Shown in pieces: positions 26,188 to 34,357 of a stretch of 64,000 nucleotides of DNA. The position numbers and the translations under genes are program-made. Source of the stretch: Rhodothermales bacterium (lineage in GTDB: Bacteria > Bacteroidota > Rhodothermia > Rhodothermales > Bin80); contig JANQES010000043.1 in the NCBI GenBank assembly GCA_028278205.1, positions 108,979 to 172,978 on the forward strand. The letters run 5' to 3'. Numbering within the stretch: position 1 is the first letter of the stretch; every line of letters starts with the position of its first letter. Below the pieces are notes generated by a model. That model was not told where the DNA came from. It ran no database searches and was given only the letters and a program-made list of their open reading frames with translations.

Positions 26188-26385
26188 GCTCCCGTTGGTC
26201 GCGTCATTTACTCGCTTCGCTCGTGTCATTGGTTCGCTTCGCTCACGGCATTTGTGGTCACTCGCCGTCTCGTTCGACCCATGACAATAAATGACAGCGA
26301 CCGAAGGGAGCCTAATGACGCGCCGAAGGCGCAAATGACAGTGAGCAAAGCGAACCAATGACACGAACACAGTGAGTAACAAACT
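26188..26385. repeat. Inverted repeat block built of TCGCTTCGCTCGTGTCATT words
   Basis: AGGCTCCCGTTGGTCGC (about 26187-26203) faces GCGACCGAAGGGAGCC (about 26297-26312), and CGTGTCATTGGTTCGCTTCG faces its inverse with one change at about 26343-26365. The words resemble the loop strings near 14130, 15540, 42510 and 62130. It fills the whole gap between the ftsB-like gene and the glucokinase. Confidence 0.75.
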
Positions 26386-27378
26386 ATGCCGCATTACGCT
26401 ATCGGTATTGATCTGGGTGGGACGAACATCAAGGCGGCGCTCGTAGAGCGAAGCGAAGGGCTCATCTCGGCCAGCAGTGTGCCCACCGAAACCGACCAGG
26501 GCGCCGCGCACGTGCTCGACCGCATCGTCGAAGTGGCCCAGAGTGTCATCGACGCCGCGCCGGGCAAACACATCGCCGGCATCGGCATCGGCGCGCCGGG
26601 GACGATCAACTGGGACCGCACCAGTCTGATCTATCCGCCGAATATCCCCGGCTGGGAGGTGATCAACCTGCGCGAGGTGCTGCAAAAGCGGCTGCGGAAA
26701 GACCTGCACGTCATCGTCGAGAACGACGCCAACGCGGCAGCGCTCGGCTCGGCGCATTACGGCGCCGGGCGGCCCTACGACTCATTCATCATGGTGACGC
26801 TGGGCACCGGCGTCGGCGGGGCAATCATCCACCAAAACACCATCTTTCGCGGCACCACCGGCGCTGCCGGCGAGATCGGCCATATGACCATCGATTACGA
26901 CGGCCCCATCGATCAGGCGGGGGTGGCCGGCGCTATCGAGGCGTATCTGGGGCAGCGCTTCCTCTCGCGGCACGCGCGCTATCAACTGCTCAACTACCCG
27001 GACAGCCCGCTGCATCAAGACGCCGGGCCGGAGATGAAGGATCTGACGCCGGCCATGCTCTCGGAAGCGGCCTCAGCAGGCGACGAAGGCGCCACGACCG
27101 TGCTGGCCTGGGCCGGGCATAAGCTGGGCTGCTGCCTCGGCAGTTGCATCAACCTGCTCGACATCCGAACCATCATCGTCGGCGGCGGTGTCTCGGCTGC
27201 CGGCGACCTGATCCTCGAACCGGCGCGCAAATCCGTTCTTCATTACATCAAACCGGGTCTGCGCGAAGGGGTGAAGATTCTTCAGGAAACCCTGGGCAAC
27301 GAGGTCGGTATGCTTGGTGCGGCCTATCTCGTATTCGAGCTCCTGGACACGCATGCCCATTCGTCCGAGCGATCTTAG
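26386..27378 (+). CDS. ROK-family glucokinase lacking the zinc-site cysteines
   Basis: A 330-residue sugar kinase. The ATP site is IGIDLGGTNIKAAL (residues 6-19), and later blocks are GIGIGAPGTIN, VENDANAAALGSAHYG, VTLGTGVGGAIIHQN and GEIGHMTIDYDG with His166. In most ROK proteins the segment after this His is a CxCGxxGCxE zinc site. Here it reads PIDQAGVAGAIEAY (174-187), with the Glu kept but all Cys gone. Glucokinase function (glucose to glucose-6-phosphate) is the best call; another hexose is possible. The last codons overlap the region where the LptD frame opens, and an array starts 3 bases after the TAG. Confidence 0.85.
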   Translation: MPHYAIGIDLGGTNIKAALVERSEGLISASSVPTETDQGAAHVLDRIVEVAQSVIDAAPGKHIAGIGIGAPGTINWDRTSLIYPPNIPGWEVINLREVLQKRLRKDLHVIVENDANAAALGSAHYGAGRPYDSFIMVTLGTGVGGAIIHQNTIFRGTTGAAGEIGHMTIDYDGPIDQAGVAGAIEAYLGQRFLSRHARYQLLNYPDSPLHQDAGPEMKDLTPAMLSEAASAGDEGATTVLAWAGHKLGCCLGSCINLLDIRTIIVGGGVSAAGDLILEPARKSVLHYIKPGLREGVKILQETLGNEVGMLGAAYLVFELLDTHAHSSERS

Positions 27379-30322
27379 TGGGTTTTTAGTTTTTGGTTTT
27401 TGGTTTCTGGTTTCTGGTTTTTGGTGCTCAAGGTATTTGACCAAAAACCCGATACTCGAAACAAGAAACTCAATACCAGAAACCAAAAACCAAAAACTAA
27501 AGATCAGAAATTTAGCTTTTCTGCTGCTCCTGCTTTTATGCGTCCCGGCGGTGCAGGCGCAGGATAGGCCGCCGCCGTTGCCGACGCCGCCTGACACCTC
27601 CGCTGTAAACGTCCCGCCTGATTCTGCGGTGACGGTCCCGCCGGTGCAGGCCCCCATGATGCCGCCACGCGACGCGGCCCCGCAAGCCGCCTCGCCCTCC
27701 GGTCTCGACAAACCGGTGCAATTCCAGGCTACCGACTCGCTCATCATCCGCTTCGATGACGAAGAGGGCGACCAGGGGCGTCTTCTCGGCAACGCTACGG
27801 TCACCTACGGCGAGGCTAAGCTCGAAGCCTACACCATCGACATCCTTTTCGACAAAGAGGAATTGCGCGCCGAAGGCTTGCCGTCGGATACCGGGTTGGT
27901 GGGCGCCCCGCTTTTCACACAGGCCGCCGAGACGTTTGCAGGCACCTCATTTGCGTATAACATGGGCACGGAGCGAGGCCGGGTGGTGGGCGCCCGGACA
28001 CAGTTCGAAGAAGGCTTCATCCGTGCGGGCGTGGCGAAAGTCCGCGAAGACAGCACCATCTTCATCCGCGACGGCCTCTATACCACGTGCAACTGCGGCC
28101 CCGAAGAGACGCCGTCGTACTCGCTGCGGTCGAACAAGATGAAGGTGGTCGATCAGAAGTGGGTCTATACCGGGCCGATCCAGCTTTTCATCTACAACAT
28201 CCCCACGCCCATCTGGCTGCCGTTCGGGTTTTTGCCCTATCAGGAAGGGCGACGCAGCGGCATTCTGGCGCCCGAATACGGCGAAGACCAGCGCGGCTTC
28301 TACCTGCGCAACTGGGGCTATTACTGGGCCATCAACGACTACACCGACCTCCAGGTGCGCCTGGGGTTGTGGACGAAGGGAAGCTGGCAGATCAATCCCT
28401 CGTTCCGCTACAACAAGCGCGACCGCTATAACGGCGGCATCAGCGTCGATTTCATCCACACGCAAAGCGGCGAAAAGGGCGACCCCGATCAGATCTTGCG
28501 CAACGAGATCAGCCTGCGCTGGTCGCACAATCAGACGCTCAACCCGACGGCGCGCATCACCGGCAACGTTAACCTGACCAACAGCAGCTATTTGCAGACG
28601 GTCTCGAACAATTACAACGACAACGTGACGCAGACCGTGGGCTCGTCGATTCAGTACAACAAACGCTGGCAGAGCGGGCGGTCGCTCTCGCTGAATCTGC
28701 GCCAGAGCCAGGTGCTCTCGACCGGCTCTGCCGACCTGACGCTGCCGGAATTGTCGTTTTCGCAAAGCACGAAGACGCCGTTCAAGCGCGAGACGGGCGG
28801 CAGCGGGCGCGACCAGCGCTGGTTCGAGCGCATCCAGTACAGCTACAACGGGCGCATGAGCAACCGCTACAGCTTCCAACCGCTGACCGACGATCAGTTG
28901 ATTATGCGCGGAGACACCACCGCCGACGGCACGCCCATCGATGTGGCGTGGTACGAAGCGCTCTTCGATCAGGAAAAATATGAACAGGCCACGGGCCAGG
29001 ATAACAACCGCATCAACTTCAGAGCCACGCATCGCGTGCCCATCTCGGCGCCGTTTACGGTGAACCGGCTGCCGCTGCTGGGGACGTTCCGGCTCAACCT
29101 CTCGCCTAATTTCAATTACACCGAAGAATGGTATCTGGAAACCGAGCGCCAGCAGATCGATACCACCGGCGTGACGCAGCGCGATCCGCAGACGGGGTTC
29201 TTTGCTCTGCGCCAGTTTAATACCGGCGTCTCGGCACAGACGACGTTTTACGGCATCTTTCCTGTCAAAGCCGGGGCGTATCAGGGCGTCCGGCACACCG
29301 TCCGGCCCAGCCTCGGCTTCAGCTTCAAGCCCGATTTTTCTTCGGATTTCTGGGGCTACTCGCGCGATGTGCTCGACGCGATGGGCAATCCCGTGGTCGA
29401 TACGTTGTCTACGGGCGAGGTCGAGACGCGGCGGTACAACATCGTCTCGGGCGTGCAAGGCGGATTGCAACAATCCCTCTCGTTCGGCATCGACAACACG
29501 TTCGAGACCAAGCGCGTCACCGCCGATTCGACGGGCGAGGAGCAGAGCCGGGTGCTCAAACTCTTCAACGTCAACTTCAGATCGAGCTATAACTTCGCCG
29601 CCGATTCGTTGCAACTGGCGCCGATCCAGATCTCGGCGCGGACGAACGTGCTGGGCAAGCTCAACCTCAACTTCTCCTCCACCCTCTCGCCCTACGCCCT
29701 CAACGAGGAAGGCAACCGCGTGATCAACGAGTACGTCTTCTCGCTGAAGGATTTCAAGTTCGGTCGCCTGACGCAGATGAGCATCCGGGGCGACTTCCGG
29801 ATGAGCAGCCGCCGGGGCGGCGGCAGCCAGGGGTTCGGTAACCGGGGCTTCGGCCAGACGCAGCAGCCCGGCATCCAATCCTTCAGCAACAACACAACGT
29901 CTTCGCTCGGTCTCAACGATCCGTTTTCGACGAGTCCCTTTGGATCGTTCGGCACGACGGGCTACGGCGAGCAGGGCGCCTTCTCAGACTGGTCGCTCAA
30001 CGTCAGCTTTACCTATCGCATCACCAAGCAGTTCTCCACGCTCAACCGCACCGCCACCCTCAACACCGGCTTCGACTTCAACGTGACGCCGACGTGGAAA
30101 GTGCGCGGCCAGACCGGCTATGACTTCGAAAACAAAGAAATCGTCACGACTACGCTTAACATCCTCAAAGACTTCGAGTGCTGGGAGATGGCGCTAAACT
30201 GGGTGCCGTTCGGGCGTTTTCAGTCGTGGGGCTTCGATTTGCACGTAAAAAGCGGGAAGTTGCGCGAATTTTTACGACTTCGTCAACCAAAACAGAACCG
30301 AGACCTGGGCTTTGGCCGGTGA
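27353..30322 (+). CDS. lptD: LptD-type LPS assembly outer-membrane protein
   Basis: A protein of about 990 residues that inserts LPS into the outer membrane. The signal peptide is LAFLLLLLLCVPAVQAQ, followed by a Pro-rich stretch and an OstA/LptA-like domain (DSLIIRFDDEEGDQGRLLGN, YGEAKLEAYTIDILFDKEEL). The rest is a large barrel with LptD-like blocks (PTPIWLPFGFLPYQEGRRSG, ILAPEYGEDQRGFYLRNWGY), closing with LKDFECWEMALNWVPFGRFQ. The true start is uncertain: the only in-frame ATGs are 27314 and 27353, both inside glk, and the codons from 27381 to 27503 are array sequence. Either translation starts at a non-ATG codon near the signal peptide or an array was inserted in the N-terminus. Confidence 0.85.
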   Translation: MPIRPSDLSGFLVFGFWFLVSGFWCSRYLTKNPILETRNSIPETKNQKLKIRNLAFLLLLLLCVPAVQAQDRPPPLPTPPDTSAVNVPPDSAVTVPPVQAPMMPPRDAAPQAASPSGLDKPVQFQATDSLIIRFDDEEGDQGRLLGNATVTYGEAKLEAYTIDILFDKEELRAEGLPSDTGLVGAPLFTQAAETFAGTSFAYNMGTERGRVVGARTQFEEGFIRAGVAKVREDSTIFIRDGLYTTCNCGPEETPSYSLRSNKMKVVDQKWVYTGPIQLFIYNIPTPIWLPFGFLPYQEGRRSGILAPEYGEDQRGFYLRNWGYYWAINDYTDLQVRLGLWTKGSWQINPSFRYNKRDRYNGGISVDFIHTQSGEKGDPDQILRNEISLRWSHNQTLNPTARITGNVNLTNSSYLQTVSNNYNDNVTQTVGSSIQYNKRWQSGRSLSLNLRQSQVLSTGSADLTLPELSFSQSTKTPFKRETGGSGRDQRWFERIQYSYNGRMSNRYSFQPLTDDQLIMRGDTTADGTPIDVAWYEALFDQEKYEQATGQDNNRINFRATHRVPISAPFTVNRLPLLGTFRLNLSPNFNYTEEWYLETERQQIDTTGVTQRDPQTGFFALRQFNTGVSAQTTFYGIFPVKAGAYQGVRHTVRPSLGFSFKPDFSSDFWGYSRDVLDAMGNPVVDTLSTGEVETRRYNIVSGVQGGLQQSLSFGIDNTFETKRVTADSTGEEQSRVLKLFNVNFRSSYNFAADSLQLAPIQISARTNVLGKLNLNFSSTLSPYALNEEGNRVINEYVFSLKDFKFGRLTQMSIRGDFRMSSRRGGGSQGFGNRGFGQTQQPGIQSFSNNTTSSLGLNDPFSTSPFGSFGTTGYGEQGAFSDWSLNVSFTYRITKQFSTLNRTATLNTGFDFNVTPTWKVRGQTGYDFENKEIVTTTLNILKDFECWEMALNWVPFGRFQSWGFDLHVKSGKLREFLRLRQPKQNRDLGFGR
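27381..27503. repeat. Short-word inverted array (GGTTTTTGG / CCAAAAACC words)
   Basis: The left arm is TTTTAGTTTTTGGTTTTTGG then TTTCTGG twice; the right arm has CCAGAAACCAAAAACCAAAA then ACTAAA. It lies just after the glucokinase TAG and inside the open frame that leads into LptD. The same word occurs at 62107-62219. Confidence 0.8.
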
Positions 30323-30607
30323 TGGCGGGCGATTCGGCTTGAGATAAAGGTTAATAATCCCGATACTTACGGTCCCGCCAGCGTTATCTTCAGTGTCTAT
30401 CCCCGGCTAAAGTACTGTGAAGAATCGCCTTAGAAGCGATCTAGCGCTACACTAAAGGCGTTCTCCCCCCTTGCGCGCGGCTGCCCGAACAAGCGTCGCT
30501 TACGTATCCCGGCGTCTTCAGGGGTATGTATGGCCTTGCGCGTTTTGTCTGCCTACGAACAACCACGGAGCGGATTCCCCCCAGGGCTGTGCCGTTCTGT
30601 CCTTTAT
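30323..30607. other. Spacer downstream of lptD
   Basis: 285 bp without a supported gene, array or TIR element. It contains several weak inverted stretches (for example GAATCGCCTTAGAAGCGATC near 30421) but no clear terminator. A weak reading frame from 30530 runs into the BON gene. Confidence 0.4.
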
Positions 30608-30937
30608 ATGAAAGCCTTTTCCTTACGAGACCTCACCCGCCGCCTGCGCGCTACGCCGCCCCGCGATACGCGCCGGACGCTCAAAGATAAGGCGCTCGCC
30701 CTGCGGCTCTTCCGCACGTTCGAGCGCGACCTGGAGCTGGCGGGCGTACACGGCATCCATTTCTACATTAAAAACAGCGTCGTTACGCTCTACGGCACCA
30801 TCCGCCACGAGCTAGACCGCACGCTCCTCGTCTCGCTCGTCGAGCAAATCGAAGGCGTCGAGGGCGTCGAAGAACACTTGCAAATCGTCGATCAACCCTT
30901 CCAAGAATCGCACTCGGAGATTACGTTGCAGCTTTGA
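30608..30937 (+). CDS. BON-domain protein
   Basis: A 109-residue protein with one BON domain: ALRLFRTFERDLELAGVHGI, HFYIKNSVVTLYGTIRHELD, RTLLVSLVEQIEGVEGVEEH, then LQIVD. BON domains bind phospholipids or membranes; here there is no signal peptide, so a cytoplasmic or membrane-attached location is likely. ATG 30608 is taken as start because it follows CCTTTAT and gives a normal basic N-terminus; an ATG at 30530 would add 26 residues. The TGA stop lies inside a perfect palindrome. Confidence 0.72.
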   Translation: MKAFSLRDLTRRLRATPPRDTRRTLKDKALALRLFRTFERDLELAGVHGIHFYIKNSVVTLYGTIRHELDRTLLVSLVEQIEGVEGVEEHLQIVDQPFQESHSEITLQL

Positions 30938-30962
30938 GAAACGATCTTTGATCGTTTCTCAA
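30934..30962. terminator. Perfect palindrome between convergent BON and GNAT genes
   Basis: Arms TTGAGAAACGATC (30934-30946) and GATCGTTTCTCAA (30950-30962) with a TTT loop. It overlaps the stop codons of both convergent genes (TGA at 30935-30937 and the minus-strand stop at 30959-30961). It could act as a shared terminator, though the T-run is short. Confidence 0.65.
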
Positions 30963-31393
30963 GTTGCCTTCCGCACCCAGGCGTTTTCGACGCGTTTGAA
31001 GCCGAGGTAGGCGTAATAGCCGGCAGAAATGTTCGAGTCGCGCAGGACCAACTCGGTGCCTTTGCAGCGGTCGAGCACTTCGTTGATGAGGCGTTTGCCC
31101 ACGCCCAGGCGTTGCACGTCCGGCTCGACGGCGAGGTCGCAGAGGTAGCTGAAGAGCACCCCGTCGGTAAGCACCCGCGCGATGCCGACGATCTGGTTGC
31201 CGTTCCAGGCTGTCAGCACCAGCGAGGCGCTTTCGAACATCGTCCAGATGCGTTCGGGATCCGAGACGGGCCGCAGCAACGGCGCGCGCCGGTAGAGCGT
31301 CATGATGCGCGCCGGCGTCAGCCCTTCGAGGCCTTCGCGGATTTCGAGGTCGTCGAGCGTCAACTCGGCAGGCGGTTTCGCGAGGGTAGACAT
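30959..31393 (-). CDS. GNAT-family N-acetyltransferase
   Basis: A 144-residue acetyltransferase with the GNAT core: IVGIARVLTDGVLFSYLCDL (strands 3-4), VEPDVQRLGVGKRLINEVLD with the acetyl-CoA pyrophosphate loop R/Q-x-x-G-x-G/A as QRLGVGK, then NISAGYYAYLGFKRVENAW. The substrate cannot be told. The gene lies downstream of sucC on the same strand, with an array of 160 bp between, so co-transcription is possible. Confidence 0.88.
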   Translation of the reverse strand: MSTLAKPPAELTLDDLEIREGLEGLTPARIMTLYRRAPLLRPVSDPERIWTMFESASLVLTAWNGNQIVGIARVLTDGVLFSYLCDLAVEPDVQRLGVGKRLINEVLDRCKGTELVLRDSNISAGYYAYLGFKRVENAWVRKAT

Positions 31394-31401
31394 GAAGCTG
31401 G

Positions 31402-31560
31402 GGATTTTGGATTTTGGATTTTAGATTTTGGATTGTTGATCTCATACGGATCAGGCAACCGAAAAAGCAGCGCCGGTGGAGAACGCTTCAACTTATTCGA
31501 TTGCTAAAAACGGATCGGCCAGCACCCAATCCAAAATCCAAAATCTGAAATCCAAAATCG
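31402..31560. repeat. Short-word inverted array (GATTTTGGATT word) abutting sucC stop
   Basis: The left arm (31402-31434) has four copies of the word; the right arm (31528-31560) is its inverse and ends at the base before the sucC TAG. The loop is about 93 nt. The left arm begins 9 bp upstream of the GNAT start. Confidence 0.85.
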
Positions 31561-32733
31561 CTAAGCCGCTAAGGCTTGATTGACCTTGTCGGCGGCTTCT
31601 TTGAAGAGGATGGCGGTTTCGAGCGGCAGGCCGCTTTCCCGAAGGATTTGCTGGCCTTCTTCGGCGTTGGTGCCTTGCAGGCGAACGATCAGCGGGATAT
31701 CGATCTCCACGTTATTGGCCGCCTCGACCACGCCGCGCGCCACGCGGTCGCAACGGACGATACCGCCGAAGATGTTGACGAGGATGGCCTTGACGTTTGG
31801 ATCTTTGAGGATGATGCGAAAGCCCGCCTCGACAGTCTCGGCGCTGGCGCCGCCGCCGACGTCGAGGAAGTTGGCGGGGTCGCCGCCGGCCAGCTTGATG
31901 ATGTCCATTGTCGCCATGGCCAGCCCGGCGCCGTTGACCATGCAGCCGACGTTGCCGTCGAGCTTGACGTAGTTGAGGTGATGCGCCGCGGCCTCTACTT
32001 CGAGCGGATCCTCCTCGTGGAGATCGCGTAAGGCCGCCAGGTCTTTGTGGCGAAAGAGCGCGTTGTCGTCGAGGTTGATCTTGGCATCGACGGCGATGAC
32101 GTCGCCCTGCTCGGTCAGCACGAGGGGGTTGATTTCGGCCAGCGAGGCATCGCTCCTGGCATACGCCTGATAGAGCGCGGCGATAAAACGAGCGGCCTGT
32201 TTGAACGCGGCGCCCTCGAAGCCCAGCCCGAAGGCGATCTGCCGCACCTGAAACGGCATCAGCCCGGTCGCCGGATCGACCCACACTTTGATGATCTTCT
32301 CCGGCGTCTCCTCAGCCACCTTCTCGATTTCGACGCCGCCCTCGGTCGAAGCCATGATCACGTCCATGCTCTTGCCCCGGTCGAGCGTGACGCCGACGTA
32401 GTATTCTTTGGCGATATCGACGGCGTCGGCGATGAGGATGGTGCGCACCTTCTGGCCTTCGGGGCCAGTCTGATGCGTGACGAGATTCATGCCCAGGATC
32501 GCCTCGGCTTTCTCGCGCACCTCGTCGATGCCCCGCGCCAGCTTCACGCCGCCGCCCTTGCCGCGCCCGCCCGCATGGATCTGCGCCTTGACGACGAAGA
32601 GCGTCGCGCCCTCCTCCGCCAGCTTTTGCGCCGCCGCGACGGCCTCTTCCACCGTCGTCGCAATGATGCCCGGCTGCACCGCCACACCGAAGCTTTTGAG
32701 AATGTCTTTGGCCTGATACTCGTGAACTTTCAT
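31561..32733 (-). CDS. sucC: Succinate-CoA ligase, ADP-forming, beta subunit
   Basis: A 390-residue TCA-cycle enzyme subunit that couples succinyl-CoA to succinate conversion with ATP or GTP formation. Blocks: [17 protein letters not shown] at the N-terminus, [18 protein letters not shown] (ATP grasp), [56 protein letters not shown] and [16 protein letters not shown]. The length is normal. Codons upstream of 32733 are open but give no family match. The alpha subunit is not in the window. It is divergent from the permease gene, with a perfect 30-bp palindrome between. Confidence 0.96.
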   Translation of the reverse strand: MKVHEYQAKDILKSFGVAVQPGIIATTVEEAVAAAQKLAEEGATLFVVKAQIHAGGRGKGGGVKLARGIDEVREKAEAILGMNLVTHQTGPEGQKVRTILIADAVDIAKEYYVGVTLDRGKSMDVIMASTEGGVEIEKVAEETPEKIIKVWVDPATGLMPFQVRQIAFGLGFEGAAFKQAARFIAALYQAYARSDASLAEINPLVLTEQGDVIAVDAKINLDDNALFRHKDLAALRDLHEEDPLEVEAAAHHLNYVKLDGNVGCMVNGAGLAMATMDIIKLAGGDPANFLDVGGGASAETVEAGFRIILKDPNVKAILVNIFGGIVRCDRVARGVVEAANNVEIDIPLIVRLQGTNAEEGQQILRESGLPLETAILFKEAADKVNQALAA

Positions 32734-32783
32734 CCTTGCACTGGTTAGGGTGAACTGAACGGGGAAATAAAGGTACACTACTA

Positions 32784-32813
32784 TTGTTTTTTTGTCCATG
32801 GACAAAAAAACAA
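32784..32813. promoter_or_regulatory. Perfect 30-bp palindrome in the divergent sucC/permease spacer
   Basis: TTGTTTTTTTGTCCA directly followed by its reverse complement, without a loop. The place between divergent genes would suit an operator, but the same shape of palindrome occurs after stop codons elsewhere, so it may just be another repeat. Confidence 0.5.
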
Positions 32814-32842
32814 GAATGGGCTAAGTACGAAGCACTAAGCGC

Positions 32843-33922
32843 GTGACGACTTTCGACCGTCATATCATTCGGCGTTTGCTGACCGGGTACCTGTTTCTGG
32901 TCATCGCGCTGATCGTCTTTTTCATCCTGCTCCACTACCTGGAGTATGTGGATGATTTCCTCGACCGGCAAGCGCCCATGGATGAGATTTATTCGATCTA
33001 TTATCCGAGCTATATCCCCGAAATTGTCCGGCTCATCTCGCCGCTGGCGGTGTTTCTTTCGTGTGTCTACCTGACGGGCAAGCTGGCGCAGACGATGCAA
33101 CTGACGGCCTTGCAGACCAGCAGCATCTCGATGTACCGGCTGCTGCGGCCCTATGCGTTCGTGGCGCTGCTGATCACTGGCGTCATGATCTGGTTTAACG
33201 GATGGATCGTCCCGGTGACCAACCAGACGGTGCTCGAATACGACGGCAAATATCTCAAAGACGCGCCCAAACAGGTCGATATCAACGACATCCACCGGCA
33301 GAACAGCCCCGGCAGCATCGTCTCGGTGGGGTTCTTCGACCGGCGATCCAACACCGCCTACCGCGTCTCGCTGCAACGCTTCGACGGCGACCACCGCCTC
33401 ATCGAGCGGGTCGATGCGCAGAATATGGCGTGGCAGGATTCGCTCTGGCGCCTGCCCGACGCCGTCGTACGCTCGTTCCACGAAGACGGCTCCGAACGCC
33501 GCCGCGTCGTCGAACAACTCGACACCCTCCTGCTGGTCTACCCCCGCGACCTGGCCCGCACCGAACGCGACATCGAATCGATGACGATCCCCATCGCTGC
33601 CGACTACGTTGATGCGCTGCGGCGGTCCGGCGCCGGCAACATCGGGCGGGCGGAAGTCGGCTATTACACGAAGTATTCGTATCCGCTGGCCAACCTGATT
33701 CTGGTGCTCATCGCCCTGCCGCTGGCGGCGGTGCGGCGGCGCGGTGGGCAGGCCGTGCAAATCGGCCTGGGGCTTGCCATGGCCTTCGCCTACCTCGCCG
33801 CGCAAAAACTCACCGAACCCTTCGGCTACTCCGGCGAACTCGACCCCATCCTGACCGCCTTCGTCCCTCACGCCCTCTTCTTCCTCATCGCCCTGTTGAT
33901 GCTGATGCGAGCGCGGAAGTGA
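32843..33922 (+). CDS. LptF/LptG-family permease (YjgP/YjgQ)
   Basis: A 359-residue inner-membrane protein of the LPS export ABC transporter. It has N-terminal membrane helices (LLTGYLFLVIALIVFFILLH, EIVRLISPLAVFLSCVYLTG), a central periplasmic jellyroll-like part (about 120-265) and three C-terminal helices (YPLANLILVLIALPLAAVRR, IGLGLAMAFAYLAAQKL, FVPHALFFLIALLMLMR). FDRHIIRRLLTGYLF is the usual opening. It would take LPS from the membrane to the Lpt bridge that ends in LptD, also in this window (27353). The start is GTG 32843. A partner permease is not seen here. Confidence 0.9.
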   Translation: MTTFDRHIIRRLLTGYLFLVIALIVFFILLHYLEYVDDFLDRQAPMDEIYSIYYPSYIPEIVRLISPLAVFLSCVYLTGKLAQTMQLTALQTSSISMYRLLRPYAFVALLITGVMIWFNGWIVPVTNQTVLEYDGKYLKDAPKQVDINDIHRQNSPGSIVSVGFFDRRSNTAYRVSLQRFDGDHRLIERVDAQNMAWQDSLWRLPDAVVRSFHEDGSERRRVVEQLDTLLLVYPRDLARTERDIESMTIPIAADYVDALRRSGAGNIGRAEVGYYTKYSYPLANLILVLIALPLAAVRRRGGQAVQIGLGLAMAFAYLAAQKLTEPFGYSGELDPILTAFVPHALFFLIALLMLMRARK

Positions 33923-33929
33923 TTTCTTT

Positions 33930-34016
33930 TGAGAGGGAGAAAGGGGGAAAGGGAGAGAGGGCGATTTTTGCCTCATCCACCCCCTCTCTCCCTTTCTCCC
34001 TCTCCCCCTTTCCCAC
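33930..34016. repeat. Short-word inverted array (GAGAGGGAGAAAGGGGG word)
   Basis: GAGAGGGAGAAAGGGGGAAA on the left, and CTCCCTTTCTCCCTCTCCCC on the right. It fills the gap between the convergent permease and DUF3467 genes, touching both stop codons within 8 bp. Confidence 0.8.
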
Positions 34017-34017
34017 C

Positions 34018-34353
34018 CTACGCCTCCCCCACGTTGCCGCCGCCGAACTGGATGGGCTGATCCGCAGGCGCGCGTTCGTCGATGGGGCCGTGGGCGCGTT
34101 CGTAGCGTTCCACGTTGTCCGTCAGGGCGCGTAGCAGGCGTTTGGCGTGTTGCGGGGTGATGATGATGCGGCTCTTGACGCGCGCCTTGCGCACGCCCGG
34201 CACCACCCGGATGAAATCGAGAATAAACTCTTCGGGCGAATGCGCGATCATGACGAGATTGGCGTATTCACCCTCGGCAATATCTTCGCTGAGTTCTATG
34301 TTGAGTTGCGAGCTGCTTTTGCCGGCTGAACCCGGCTTTTGCTGATCTTCCAT
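34018..34353 (-). CDS. DUF3467 protein
   Basis: A 111-residue cytoplasmic protein of the DUF3467 family: LNIELSEDIAEGEYANLVMI, AHSPEEFILDFIRVVPGVRK and ARVKSRIIITPQHAKRLLRA are all typical. The C-terminus ends in a Gly/Pro tail (QPIQFGGGNVGEA). The family is widespread in Bacteroidota and has no proven function. It lies 4 bp after the cystathionine beta-synthase stop, so the two are surely co-transcribed. Confidence 0.88.
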   Translation of the reverse strand: MEDQQKPGSAGKSSSQLNIELSEDIAEGEYANLVMIAHSPEEFILDFIRVVPGVRKARVKSRIIITPQHAKRLLRALTDNVERYERAHGPIDERAPADQPIQFGGGNVGEA

Positions 34354-34357
34354 AAGG

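Noticed and set aside
27381..27503. CRISPR-like arrays in several spacers
   Set aside because: Repeats are 7-10 bp words in direct tandem without unique spacers, and they occur inverted around a loop; no cas gene is in the window.
32784..32813. Operator for a specific regulator
   Set aside because: A palindrome of the same type occurs after genes and inside a coding sequence, so a regulator site cannot be claimed without further evidence.
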